Origin: VRUE01 sp033856195
Lineage (GTDB): Bacteria; Actinomycetota; Thermoleophilia; Solirubrobacterales; 70-9
DNA length: 64,000 nucleotides
Direction of reading: 5' to 3'
Assembly (NCBI GenBank): GCA_033856195.1
Contig: JAWVFL010000018.1
Span: 62,001-126,000 of the forward strand
Shown: piece by piece, positions 56,914-64,000 of the stretch
How the letters are laid out: the number at the start of each line of letters is the position of its first letter
Numbering within the stretch: position 1 is the first letter of the stretch
Translations under genes and position numbers: made by a program
The notes under the pieces: model-generated
Databases searched by the model: none
What the model saw: only the letters and a program-made list of their open reading frames with translations
What the model was told of the DNA's origin: nothing

Positions 56914-57159
56914 TCAGTCGAGAGGTTCCGGCGCCAGTTCCGCCATCTGCTCGCGAACGGTCCCCATCTCGATTCGATCCGCTTCGTCGGCCGCCAATCG
57001 CTCGACCTCTTCGGCAATAGAGGATCGTGCCCGCCGTCGAGCCGCGGTCTCCCGCAGAGCAGTGCGAACGGCCTCGGAATCGCTCATGGCACCGCCCCGC
57101 ACAATCTGAAGAGCAGCAACAGAGCTGTCATCGAGACGAACGTGAAGGGAGCGACTCAT
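56914..57159 (-). CDS. Ribbon-helix-helix antitoxin (second locus)
   Basis: 81 residues. SRSLHVRLDDSSVAALQIVRGGAMSDSEAVRTALRETAARRR is a ribbon-helix-helix DNA-binding domain; the tail (SIAEEVERLAADEADRIEMGTVREQMAEL) is acidic and helical. It precedes its toxin by 1 bp. A 21-bp palindrome lies 8 bp upstream of its start. Confidence 0.78.
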   Translation of the reverse strand: MSRSLHVRLDDSSVAALQIVRGGAMSDSEAVRTALRETAARRRARSSIAEEVERLAADEADRIEMGTVREQMAELAPEPLD

Positions 57160-57167
57160 ACAGTCAA

Positions 57168-57188
57168 TGTAGCACGCATCGTGCTACA
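57168..57188. promoter_or_regulatory. Operator palindrome of the second toxin-antitoxin locus
   Basis: TGTAGCAC (57168-57175) and GTGCTACA (57181-57188) around GCATC: a perfect 8-5-8 inverted repeat. It sits between the antitoxin start and tRNA-Pro and is the probable self-repression site. Confidence 0.65.
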
Positions 57189-57194
57189 GATATA

Positions 57195-57268
57195 TCGGGG
57201 CGCCCGGATTCGAACCGGGGACCTCGGCCACCCAAAGGCCGCGCGCTACCAGGCTGCGCCACGCCCCG
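57195..57268 (-). tRNA. tRNA-Pro (anticodon TGG)
   Basis: 74-nt cloverleaf: acceptor CGGGGCG/CGCCCCG with A73, D-arm GCGCAG..GCGC, anticodon loop TTTGGGT with TGG, T-arm GGTTCGAATCC. CCA is not encoded. A toxin-antitoxin pair begins directly at its 3' side, but no second partial tRNA copy is visible within the window. Confidence 0.94.
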
Positions 57269-57340
57269 CTCGGGCCAGTGTAGAGCGGGATCGCGCGGTG
57301 AGCCGGTCTCGAGACAGGACACACGCTAGGTTTCGCGGCG

Positions 57341-58621
57341 ATGGCCGAGGTGCTGCCGCTCAACGCCCTGCACTACGACCTCGACGCGGTCGGGTCGCTG
57401 CAGGACGTGGTCGCGCCGCCCTACGACGTGATCGACACGGCGATGCGGGAGGAGCTGCTCGAGCGCTCGCCCTACAACGCGGTCGCGATCGACCTTCCCA
57501 AGCCTTACGGCGAGACCGGGCCGCAGTCGGCCGGCGAGGGCGATCCGTATGAGACCGCCGCCCAATCGATCGAGGCCTGGCAGAAGGCCGGCGCGCTGGT
57601 CAGGGACACCGAGCCGGCGATCTGGGCGATGGAGCAGGAATACACCGGCCCCGACGGCGGCTCGCACGTGCGCCACGGCATCCTCGTCCGCGTTCGCGTC
57701 GAGGACCTCGACAGTGGCACGATCCTCCCCCACGAGCGCACCCTGCCCGGCCCCAAGCAGGACCGGCTCGAACTGATGCGGGCGACGCGTTGCAACCTCT
57801 CGCCGATCTTCTCGCTGAGCACGATCGACCCCTGGCCGCTGGTCTCCAAGGAGACGGCGGTCGAAGACGTCTGGGGCGAAGCGACCGACGCCGCCGGGAC
57901 CGTCACCCGGATCTGGCGGCTGCCGCAGCTGAACGAAGAGATCCCCAAGCTGCTCGCCGACGCCCAGCTGCTGATCGCCGACGGGCACCACCGCTACGAG
58001 ACGGCGATCGCCTACCGCGACGAGATCGGCGGCGAGGGCGATCACAACTACACGCTGATGGCGCTGACCGGGCTCGACGATCCCGGCCTCTCGGTCTATC
58101 CCACCCACCGCCTGCTCTCCGGCTTCGCCGACGACCCCGAGCGCCAGCGCCGCCTCGGCGAGGGCCTGCGCGAGCTGTTCGACGTCACCGAGGTCGAGAC
58201 CGACCGCATCGACCCGCTCGGCGAGGACGGCGTCGGCGTCTTCGGCCTCTACGACTCCCACCACAAGCGCGCCTTCCGCCTGCGGCTCAAGGACACCGCG
58301 GAGCTGGACCGCCTGCTCGAGGGCAAGCCGGAGGCCTACCGCCGCCTCGACGCCGCGATCCTCGAGACCCTGGTGCTGAAGAAGATCGCCGGCCTCAGCG
58401 AAGACGACATCCTCGCCAAGCGCGGCATCGGTTACGCGAAGAGCGTCGAGGACTCGCTGCGCCTGCTCGACGAAGGGGCCTATGACGTCGCCTTCATCCT
58501 GCGGCCGATCCCGGTCCAGCAGACAAAGGAAATCTGCGAAAGCGACGCCAACATGCCGCCCAAGTCGACCTACTTCTACCCCAAGGTGCTGACCGGCCTG
58601 GTCTTCAACCCGCTTGCCTGA
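57341..58621 (+). CDS. DUF1015-family protein
   Basis: 426 residues. VAPPYDVID near the N-terminus, SPYNAVAIDLPKP and LLIADGHHRYETAIAYRDE are the signature sequences of DUF1015. The family is widespread in actinobacteria and some anaerobes, often next to phosphoglycerate dehydrogenase, but its activity is not established. ATG 57341 is the first start. Confidence 0.9.
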   Translation: MAEVLPLNALHYDLDAVGSLQDVVAPPYDVIDTAMREELLERSPYNAVAIDLPKPYGETGPQSAGEGDPYETAAQSIEAWQKAGALVRDTEPAIWAMEQEYTGPDGGSHVRHGILVRVRVEDLDSGTILPHERTLPGPKQDRLELMRATRCNLSPIFSLSTIDPWPLVSKETAVEDVWGEATDAAGTVTRIWRLPQLNEEIPKLLADAQLLIADGHHRYETAIAYRDEIGGEGDHNYTLMALTGLDDPGLSVYPTHRLLSGFADDPERQRRLGEGLRELFDVTEVETDRIDPLGEDGVGVFGLYDSHHKRAFRLRLKDTAELDRLLEGKPEAYRRLDAAILETLVLKKIAGLSEDDILAKRGIGYAKSVEDSLRLLDEGAYDVAFILRPIPVQQTKEICESDANMPPKSTYFYPKVLTGLVFNPLA

Positions 58622-58665
58622 GGCGGGCCTGGGTCGACGGGGGCCGGGCGGCGTAGGATCACGCC

Positions 58666-59235
58666 GTGGTCAAGATCTACACCAAGAAGGGCGACGACGG
58701 GACCACATCGCGCTGGTACGGCGGTCGCGTCCCCAAGCACCACGGGCGCACCGAGGCCTACGGGGCGCTCGACGAGGCCTGCTCCCAGCTCGGAATCGCC
58801 CGCGCCCTCTGCGACGGCGACCAGGCCGAACTCGCCGCCGACATCCTGCGCCTGCAGGATGACCTCTTCGTCGCCGGCGCCGAGTTGGCCACGGCGCCGG
58901 AGGCCGCCGAGCGGCTCGAAGACGGCATCAGCCGCACGACCGAGGAGATGGTCGCCGAGCTGGAGGAGCGGATCGACCGCTACATGAGCGAAGTCGAGCT
59001 GCCGCCGCAGTTCGTCATCCCCGGCGGCAACCAGCTTTCCGCCCAGCTCGACGTGGCGCGCACGGTGATCCGCCGCGCCGAGCGCCGCATCGCCGCCCTC
59101 GCCGAGGAAGGCGAGCTGGCGAGCGAGACGGTGATCCACTTCGTCAACCGTGCCTCCGACTACGCCTATGCGATGGCGCGCTACGTCGACGTCGACGACC
59201 CGGCGCTCTTCGAGGGCCGCCGCAAGGTCGATTAA
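58666..59235 (+). CDS. Cob(I)alamin adenosyltransferase, PduO type
   Basis: 189 residues from GTG 58666. VKIYTKKGDDGTTSRWYGG is the N-terminal ATP-binding motif of the PduO family, and YGALDEACSQLGIAR, VIRRAERRIAAL and FVNRASDYAYAMAR are also conserved. This is structurally unrelated to the CobO-type enzyme at 35.2 kb, so the organism has two independent enzymes for making adenosylcobalamin. It lies outside the riboswitch operon. Confidence 0.92.
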   Translation: MVKIYTKKGDDGTTSRWYGGRVPKHHGRTEAYGALDEACSQLGIARALCDGDQAELAADILRLQDDLFVAGAELATAPEAAERLEDGISRTTEEMVAELEERIDRYMSEVELPPQFVIPGGNQLSAQLDVARTVIRRAERRIAALAEEGELASETVIHFVNRASDYAYAMARYVDVDDPALFEGRRKVD

Positions 59236-59243
59236 ACACGCAA

Positions 59244-59280
59244 TGGCGACTTCTTCCCGCCATGCGGCAATAAATCGCCA
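59244..59280. repeat. REP-like palindrome, family 2 (copy D)
   Basis: TGGCGA (59244-59249) and TCGCCA (59275-59280) with an inner CCGC-CAT-GCGG hairpin (59257-59267). It begins TGGCGACTT and ends AATAAATCGCCA, like copy E read on the minus strand. It ends 3 bp before the OsmC start. Confidence 0.6.
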
Positions 59281-59283
59281 GCG

Positions 59284-59682
59284 ATGAAAGTCGTCGCCCG
59301 CCGCCGCGAGGGATTCGCCCACGACATCGAGATCGAAGGCGGCCACACAATCCGTATCGATGAGCCGCTCGCCGCGGTCGGCTCCGACACCGGCCCCTCC
59401 CCCACTCGTCTCGTCGCTGCCAGCCTCGCCGGCTGCATCGCCGTGACGATCGAGATGTACGCCGAGCGCAAGGGCTGGGACGTCGGTCCGGTCGAGGTTG
59501 ATGTCGATGTCGAGTACAACGAGTTCGCGCCGCTCTCTTTCGCCGTCACCCTGCGCCTGCCGGCCGAGCTGAACGACAAGCAGCGGTCTCGCCTGCTGGT
59601 GGTCGCGCGCAAGTGCCCGGTCCACAAGCTGCTCGCGGGCGAGACGCCGGTCGTCGTCTCCGACCGGATCGAGCCGCTCTGA
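59284..59682 (+). CDS. OsmC-family peroxidase/redox protein
   Basis: 132 residues. It shows the OsmC pattern: DEPLAAVGSDTGPSPTRLVAASLAGCIAVTIEMYAERKGWD with the first reactive Cys, and LLVVARKCPVHKLLAG with the second. These proteins reduce organic hydroperoxides. Its stop overlaps the following SDR start (TGATG), so the genes are coupled. Confidence 0.9.
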   Translation: MKVVARRREGFAHDIEIEGGHTIRIDEPLAAVGSDTGPSPTRLVAASLAGCIAVTIEMYAERKGWDVGPVEVDVDVEYNEFAPLSFAVTLRLPAELNDKQRSRLLVVARKCPVHKLLAGETPVVVSDRIEPL

Positions 59683-60494
59683 TGGACCTCGGGCTGAAGG
59701 GACGCGCCTGCGTCGTCACCGGCGCCAGCCGCGGCATCGGCGCCGCGACCGCAAGGTTGCTTTGCGCGGAGGGAGCCAAGGTGCTGCTCGTCGCCCGCAA
59801 CGAGGAACGCCTTCGGACAGCTGCCGAGGAGGCCGCCAAAGCTGGCGCGGATGCCGGCGGTGAGGTCGCCACACTTCGCCTCGATGTCACCGCCGAGGAC
59901 GCCGGCGAGCGGATGCTTGTCGAGGCGACAAAGCGCTTCGACTCACTCGACGTCCTCGTCAACAACGCCGGCACGGCCAAGTGGCGCGACCTCGACGACG
60001 TCCCCGATGAGGACTGGCGCGCCCAGTACGAGCTCAACGTGATGGCGCCGCTGCGGGCGATGCGTGCCACCGCTCCGCCGATGGCCGAGCGCGGCTGGGG
60101 CCGCATCGTCAACGTCTGCTCGACCGCGGGCAAGCGGCCCTCAGCGGCGATGCCCGAGTACTCGGTGGCGAAGGCGGCCGAGCTGTCCCTCTCGCGCCTC
60201 TTCGCCGACCGGTATGCGAAAAGCGGCGTCCTCGTCAACGCGATCTGCCCCGGACCGGTCGAATCGGAGATGTGGATGGAACCGGGCGGCCTGCTCGACC
60301 AGTCCCAGGAGATGTCGGGGGACGCGAGCCGCGAGGAGGCCCTGGCCGCGGCGGGCTCGAAGCGCCCGATCGGGCGCCTTGCCGGTTCGGAGGAGATCGC
60401 CGGCGCGATCGTCTTCCTCTGTTCCGAGCGCGCCTCCTACGTCAGCGGCGCCGCCTGGTCCGTGGACGGCGGGACGGTTCAGGTGATCATTTGA
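59682..60494 (+). CDS. 3-oxoacyl-ACP reductase-like SDR
   Basis: 270 residues from ATG 59682. The motifs are TGASRGIG (cofactor), NNAG, VCSTAG (catalytic Ser), YSVAK (Tyr/Lys) and PGPVES. The C-terminus VSGAAWSVDGGTVQ is the FabG-type ending, so it may act on acyl or polyketide substrates. It directly follows OsmC. Confidence 0.92.
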   Translation: MDLGLKGRACVVTGASRGIGAATARLLCAEGAKVLLVARNEERLRTAAEEAAKAGADAGGEVATLRLDVTAEDAGERMLVEATKRFDSLDVLVNNAGTAKWRDLDDVPDEDWRAQYELNVMAPLRAMRATAPPMAERGWGRIVNVCSTAGKRPSAAMPEYSVAKAAELSLSRLFADRYAKSGVLVNAICPGPVESEMWMEPGGLLDQSQEMSGDASREEALAAAGSKRPIGRLAGSEEIAGAIVFLCSERASYVSGAAWSVDGGTVQVII

Positions 60495-60501
60495 GCCGGC
60501 C

Positions 60502-60543
60502 GTGGCGAGTTACCCCCCCCGTAGATGGGAGGAAAGTCGCCAC
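60502..60543. repeat. REP-like palindrome, family 2 (copy E)
   Basis: GTGGCGA (60502-60508) and TCGCCAC (60537-60543) with C-run and GGGAGG pairing inside. On the minus strand it starts GTGGCGACTTTCCTCCC, closely like copy D (TGGCGACTTCTTCCCG). It spans the start codon of the Nudix gene and could affect its translation. Confidence 0.58.
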
Positions 60544-61037
60544 AGGCGATCGATGCCGCCGTCCTGCTGCCGCTCTACGGCTGGCCCGACGATCCCGGCC
60601 TTGTTTTCACCGAGCGGCGGGCAGACATGCGGCGCCACGCGGGCGAGATCTCTTTCCCCGGCGGTCGCCGCGACCCCGGCGACGCCGACCTGAGCGCGAC
60701 GGCGCTGCGCGAGGCCGAGGAGGAGATCGGTCTGGACCCCGCCAGAGTCGAGCTCGGCGAAGAGCTGCCGGCGACCAACACCTTTGTCACCGGCTACCGA
60801 ATCCACCCCTTTGTCGGCCGCATCCCCCACCCACGGGAACTCGACCTGCGGCCGAATCCGGCCGAGGTCGAGACCGTCCTCACCTTCTCGCTGGACGTGC
60901 TGCGCGAGAGCTACGAGATTCGCCGCCTGGTCCGCCGCGGCGTCCCGATCCACACGCCGACCTACGAGATCGAAGGCCAGCTGATCTGGGGAGCGACCGC
61001 GCGGATCGTCGGCGACTTGTTGGAGCGCCTGGCCTAG
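60525..61037 (+). CDS. Nudix hydrolase (CoA pyrophosphatase type)
   Basis: 170 residues. LVFTERRADMRRHAGEISFPGGRRDPGDADLSATALREAEEEIGLDPARV holds both the CoA-pyrophosphatase signature (LxxRaxxxxxHxGEiSFPGGrxdxxD) and the Nudix box. It cleaves CoA or its oxidised forms to phosphopantetheine and ADP. The ATG lies inside a palindrome. Confidence 0.92.
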   Translation: MGGKSPQAIDAAVLLPLYGWPDDPGLVFTERRADMRRHAGEISFPGGRRDPGDADLSATALREAEEEIGLDPARVELGEELPATNTFVTGYRIHPFVGRIPHPRELDLRPNPAEVETVLTFSLDVLRESYEIRRLVRRGVPIHTPTYEIEGQLIWGATARIVGDLLERLA

Positions 61038-61046
61038 GCGCTGCCG

Positions 61047-61718
61047 CTAGACCTTCTCGGCCTCAGACTGGGGAACGATGCGGATGTAGGGACGGGGCTC
61101 CTCCCATCCGTCCGGATAGGCCTCTTTCGCCTCGTCGTTGGAGACAGAGCCGGCGATGATCACGTCGTCGCCCTGCTGCCACTGGGCCGGAGTGGCGACT
61201 TTGTGCTTGGCGGTGAGTTGGAGCGAGTCGACCACGCGCAGGACCTCGTCGAAGTTGCGCCCGGTCGTCATCGGATAGACGAGGATGAGTTTGATCTTCT
61301 TGTCGGGACCGATGACGAAGACGTTGCGCACGGTCTGGTTGTCGGCGGGCGTGCGATCCGCGGCGTCGCCGGAGGCGTCCGCCGGCAGCATCCCGTAGAG
61401 CTTTGAGACCTGGAAGTCGGCGTCGCTGATGATCGGGTAGTTCGGCGCCGTCCCCTGGGTCGCCTCGATGTCGCTGGCCCAGTCCTCGTGCTTGTCGAGC
61501 GGGTCGACCGAGAGCCCGATGATCTTCACGTTGCGCTTCGCGAACTCGGGCTCGATGCTGGCCATGTAGCCGAGCTCGGTTGTGCAAACCGGCGTGAAGT
61601 CCTTCGGATGCGAGAAGAGCACCGCCCACGAATCGTTGATCCAGTCGTGGAATTTGATCCGGCCCTCGGTCGTGTCGGCCTCGAAATCGGGTGCTTCGTC
61701 ACCAAGCTGCAGGGCCAT
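61047..61718 (-). CDS. Peroxiredoxin, 1-Cys (Prx6-like)
   Basis: 223 residues from ATG 61718 behind AGAGGAG. The peroxidatic Cys45 lies in HPKDFTPVCTTELG; GLSVDPLDKHEDWASDI and YPMTTGRNFDEVLRVVDSLQLT are typical of the Prx6 subfamily. There is no C-terminal resolving Cys. It reduces peroxides and suits the redox genes nearby. Confidence 0.94.
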   Translation of the reverse strand: MALQLGDEAPDFEADTTEGRIKFHDWINDSWAVLFSHPKDFTPVCTTELGYMASIEPEFAKRNVKIIGLSVDPLDKHEDWASDIEATQGTAPNYPIISDADFQVSKLYGMLPADASGDAADRTPADNQTVRNVFVIGPDKKIKLILVYPMTTGRNFDEVLRVVDSLQLTAKHKVATPAQWQQGDDVIIAGSVSNDEAKEAYPDGWEEPRPYIRIVPQSEAEKV

Positions 61719-61798
61719 AGAACTGCTCCTCTCGCTACTACCGTTGGACATTCACCTAAATCCCTATCGGAGCTTAGAGATATGCCATCGCCGCCCGT

Positions 61799-61845
61799 CG
61801 GTGTAACGCTTTGTCCCCCTATAAGACGGACAAAGCGTTACACCG
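61799..61845. repeat. REP-like palindrome, family 1 (copy B)
   Basis: An 18-bp perfect stem: CGGTGTAACGCTTTGTCC (61799-61816) against its reverse complement (61828-61845), 11-nt loop. It covers the stop codon of the convergent epimerase-like gene. GGTGTAACGCTTTGTCC corresponds to GGTGCAACGCTTTTTGGTCC of copy A. Confidence 0.72.
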
Positions 61846-62272
61846 TGGTCGAGCGCAGAATCTCGACCGGAATCCGCCAGGTCCGCGCCGCCTGCTCTAC
61901 CACCACCGCGCCCGCCTCCAAGACCTCGCCATCGACCGAGCCGAAAGCCTCGTAGGCGAAGCGCCGCACCGGCGTTTCCACTAGGCGTTCCAGAAAGCGC
62001 TCCAGGCGCGGGCCGTGGATCGCCGCCAGGTTCTCCGCGCTCCCACTCGCCGAGCCGAGCAGCCAGTAGACGACCGCGACGTCGCCGAGGAGCTCGAGCA
62101 GGCTCGCCGGCCGGTCGGGATCGGCGAGCGCTGCCTCTATCCCCGCTGCCTCTATCGCCGCAAGCCCCTCCTCGTTGCGCGTCGTCCCGCGCACCGCCCA
62201 GTCGTCGGCGAGCAACGACTCCCCAAGCTCCCGACCACGGCAGCCGCAGCCGACGATCAGCGCTCGTGCCAC
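61838..62272 (-). CDS. Short NAD(P)-binding epimerase-like protein
   Basis: 144 residues. ALIVGCGCRGRELGESLLADDWAVRGTTR is a Rossmann start (GxGxxG variant), with VAVVYWLLGSASGSAENLAAIHGPRLERFL next. The length is half that of normal NAD-dependent epimerases, and no YxxxK is present, so it may be a shortened or divergent member. Its stop lies in palindrome B. Confidence 0.62.
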   Translation of the reverse strand: MARALIVGCGCRGRELGESLLADDWAVRGTTRNEEGLAAIEAAGIEAALADPDRPASLLELLGDVAVVYWLLGSASGSAENLAAIHGPRLERFLERLVETPVRRFAYEAFGSVDGEVLEAGAVVVEQAARTWRIPVEILRSTTV

Positions 62273-62566
62273 TCAGGTGGCCTCGAAGCGCCGGCTGCGT
62301 CGCAGACGCTCCAGCTCCTCGGCGGCCACCTCGTCACGCAGCTCCTGCTCATCGCGCTCGGCGGCACCGCGCCGCCGCCGCATCTCGTTCTGCGCCTCGA
62401 GCATCTGCTGCACGTCGTCGACGTCGTTCTGCACCTCGAGTTCGGGCGAGCGGGTCGGCTTCCAATCGAGCAATTCAGCGTTGTTGCCGGTGTAGAAGTG
62501 CTCCATCAGGAACAGCACGCCGACCACGAGCAGCACCATCGCGACCGTTCCGAGGACGAAGTACAC
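62273..62566 (-). CDS. Membrane-anchored coiled-coil protein
   Basis: 97 residues from GTG 62566. One N-terminal helix (FVLGTVAMVLLVVGVLFLMEHFY) is followed by a charged helical tail rich in Glu, Arg and Gln (VDDVQQMLEAQNEMRRRRGAAERDEQELRDEVAAEELERLRR), a likely coiled coil. No family recognised. It abuts the epimerase-like gene and diverges from the thiolase. Confidence 0.6.
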   Translation of the reverse strand: MYFVLGTVAMVLLVVGVLFLMEHFYTGNNAELLDWKPTRSPELEVQNDVDDVQQMLEAQNEMRRRRGAAERDEQELRDEVAAEELERLRRSRRFEAT

Positions 62567-62598
62567 GCGCCAAGGATACGCCCACGGCGGCGGTCCCC

Positions 62599-62613
62599 TT
62601 TAATCCCCCTGAC

Positions 62614-62614
<1 letters not shown>
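62599..62614 (+). promoter_or_regulatory. -10-like element of a leaderless thiolase promoter
   Basis: TTTAAT (62599-62604), the only AT-rich hexamer here, lies 9 bp before GTG 62614. No ribosome site is present. The distance fits transcription starting at or next to the start codon. Confidence 0.42.
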
Positions 62615-63813
<1,199 letters not shown>

Positions 63814-63816
63814 CGC

Positions 63817-63863
63817 TTCCGGTACGCCTTATGTGGCCATGGACCGCATAAAGCGCACCGGAA
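63817..63863. repeat. REP-like palindrome, family 1 (copy C)
   Basis: TTCCGGT (63817-63823) pairs with ACCGGAA (63857-63863) and the stem continues inward with a few symmetrical mismatches (CGC/GCG, TTATG/CATAA, GG/CC). On the minus strand it reads CCGGTGCGCTTTATGCGGTC, matching the plan of copies A and B. It follows the thiolase stop by 3 bp, so it may also end that transcript. Confidence 0.65.
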
Positions 63864-63890
63864 CGGGTGGCTTAGTAGCCTCGCCAGCCG

Positions 63891-64000
63891 ATGGCGACCG
63901 AGTTGCGAGAGCTGGCGAGCATCGACGGGACGATCAGGCCGACGGCCGAGGCGGTCGTCCCGCTCAAGGACGACGGGCTCTACCGAGGCGATGGCGTCTT
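63891..64000 (+). CDS. Class IV aminotransferase (partial, runs off the window)
   Basis: Only 36 codons are visible from ATG 63891. IDGTIRPTAEAVVPLKDDGLYRGDGV matches the N-terminus of branched-chain aminotransferases and aminodeoxychorismate lyases (PLP fold type IV), where the DxGLxxGDGVF loop contributes to the active site. The specificity cannot be told from this fragment. Confidence 0.75.
   Translation, partial: MATELRELASIDGTIRPTAEAVVPLKDDGLYRGDGV

Overview
This window comes from a GC-rich actinobacterium. The gene set fits the Thermoleophilia / Solirubrobacterales best, but that placement is inference from gene content and style and not a phylogenetic result. Supporting signs are an F420-type (Ddn-like) oxidoreductase, GTG/TTG starts, tightly overlapping operons, leaderless-looking promoters, many small membrane peptides and three single tRNA genes.

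Layout. 1-5 kb: a GT-C glycosyltransferase cut by the left edge, a fatty-acid desaturase, a phosphodiester-glycosidase-type protein, a broken histidine-phosphatase gene, and a TetR / Ddn-like divergent pair with two matching palindromic operators. 5-13 kb: a stress cluster with dnaK-grpE-cbpA-cbpM on the minus strand, and a divergent sigma factor followed by Hsp20 and a zinc-ribbon thioredoxin; then YceI, a general-stress membrane protein and a secreted acidic protein. 13-21 kb: one minus-strand block of two-component system, lipoprotein, two ABC ATPases, a large FtsX-type permease and a phosphoesterase lipoprotein. 21-25 kb: a ferric-iron ABC importer (binding protein, fused permease, ATPase) behind a palindromic operator. 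25-31 kb: membrane and stress proteins, an MFS exporter, a His-rich secreted peptide behind a nested hairpin, a DUF11-RTX secreted protein and a 168-bp palindrome. 32-38 kb: a cobalamin riboswitch drives a translationally coupled operon for B12 import and nucleotide-loop assembly (btuF-btuC-btuD-cobO-cobU-cobT-cobS). 39.3-45.6 kb: a small genomic island. 46-64 kb: mostly housekeeping redox, lipid and hydrolase genes, tRNA-Arg, tRNA-Pro with a second toxin-antitoxin pair beside it, DUF1015, a second (PduO-type) cobalamin adenosyltransferase, peroxiredoxin, thiolase and the start of a class IV aminotransferase.

The most interesting region is the island. A 44-bp copy of the 3' part of tRNA-His (39290-39333) is repeated exactly at the intact tRNA-His gene (45566-45609). 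Between the copies lie a Ser/Thr-kinase / superfamily-1 helicase fusion, overlapped by a phospholipase-D-type nuclease gene, and a MazEF-like toxin-antitoxin pair. The kinase-helicase plus PLD arrangement matches type I Mokosh anti-phage systems. No integrase is visible, so the island looks like a defence cargo that cannot move by itself.

A second theme is non-coding structure. Five short palindromes between 53 and 64 kb fall into two sequence families of REP-like elements. There are also hairpins upstream of dnaK and of the His-rich peptide, and inverted-repeat operators at both toxin-antitoxin loci.
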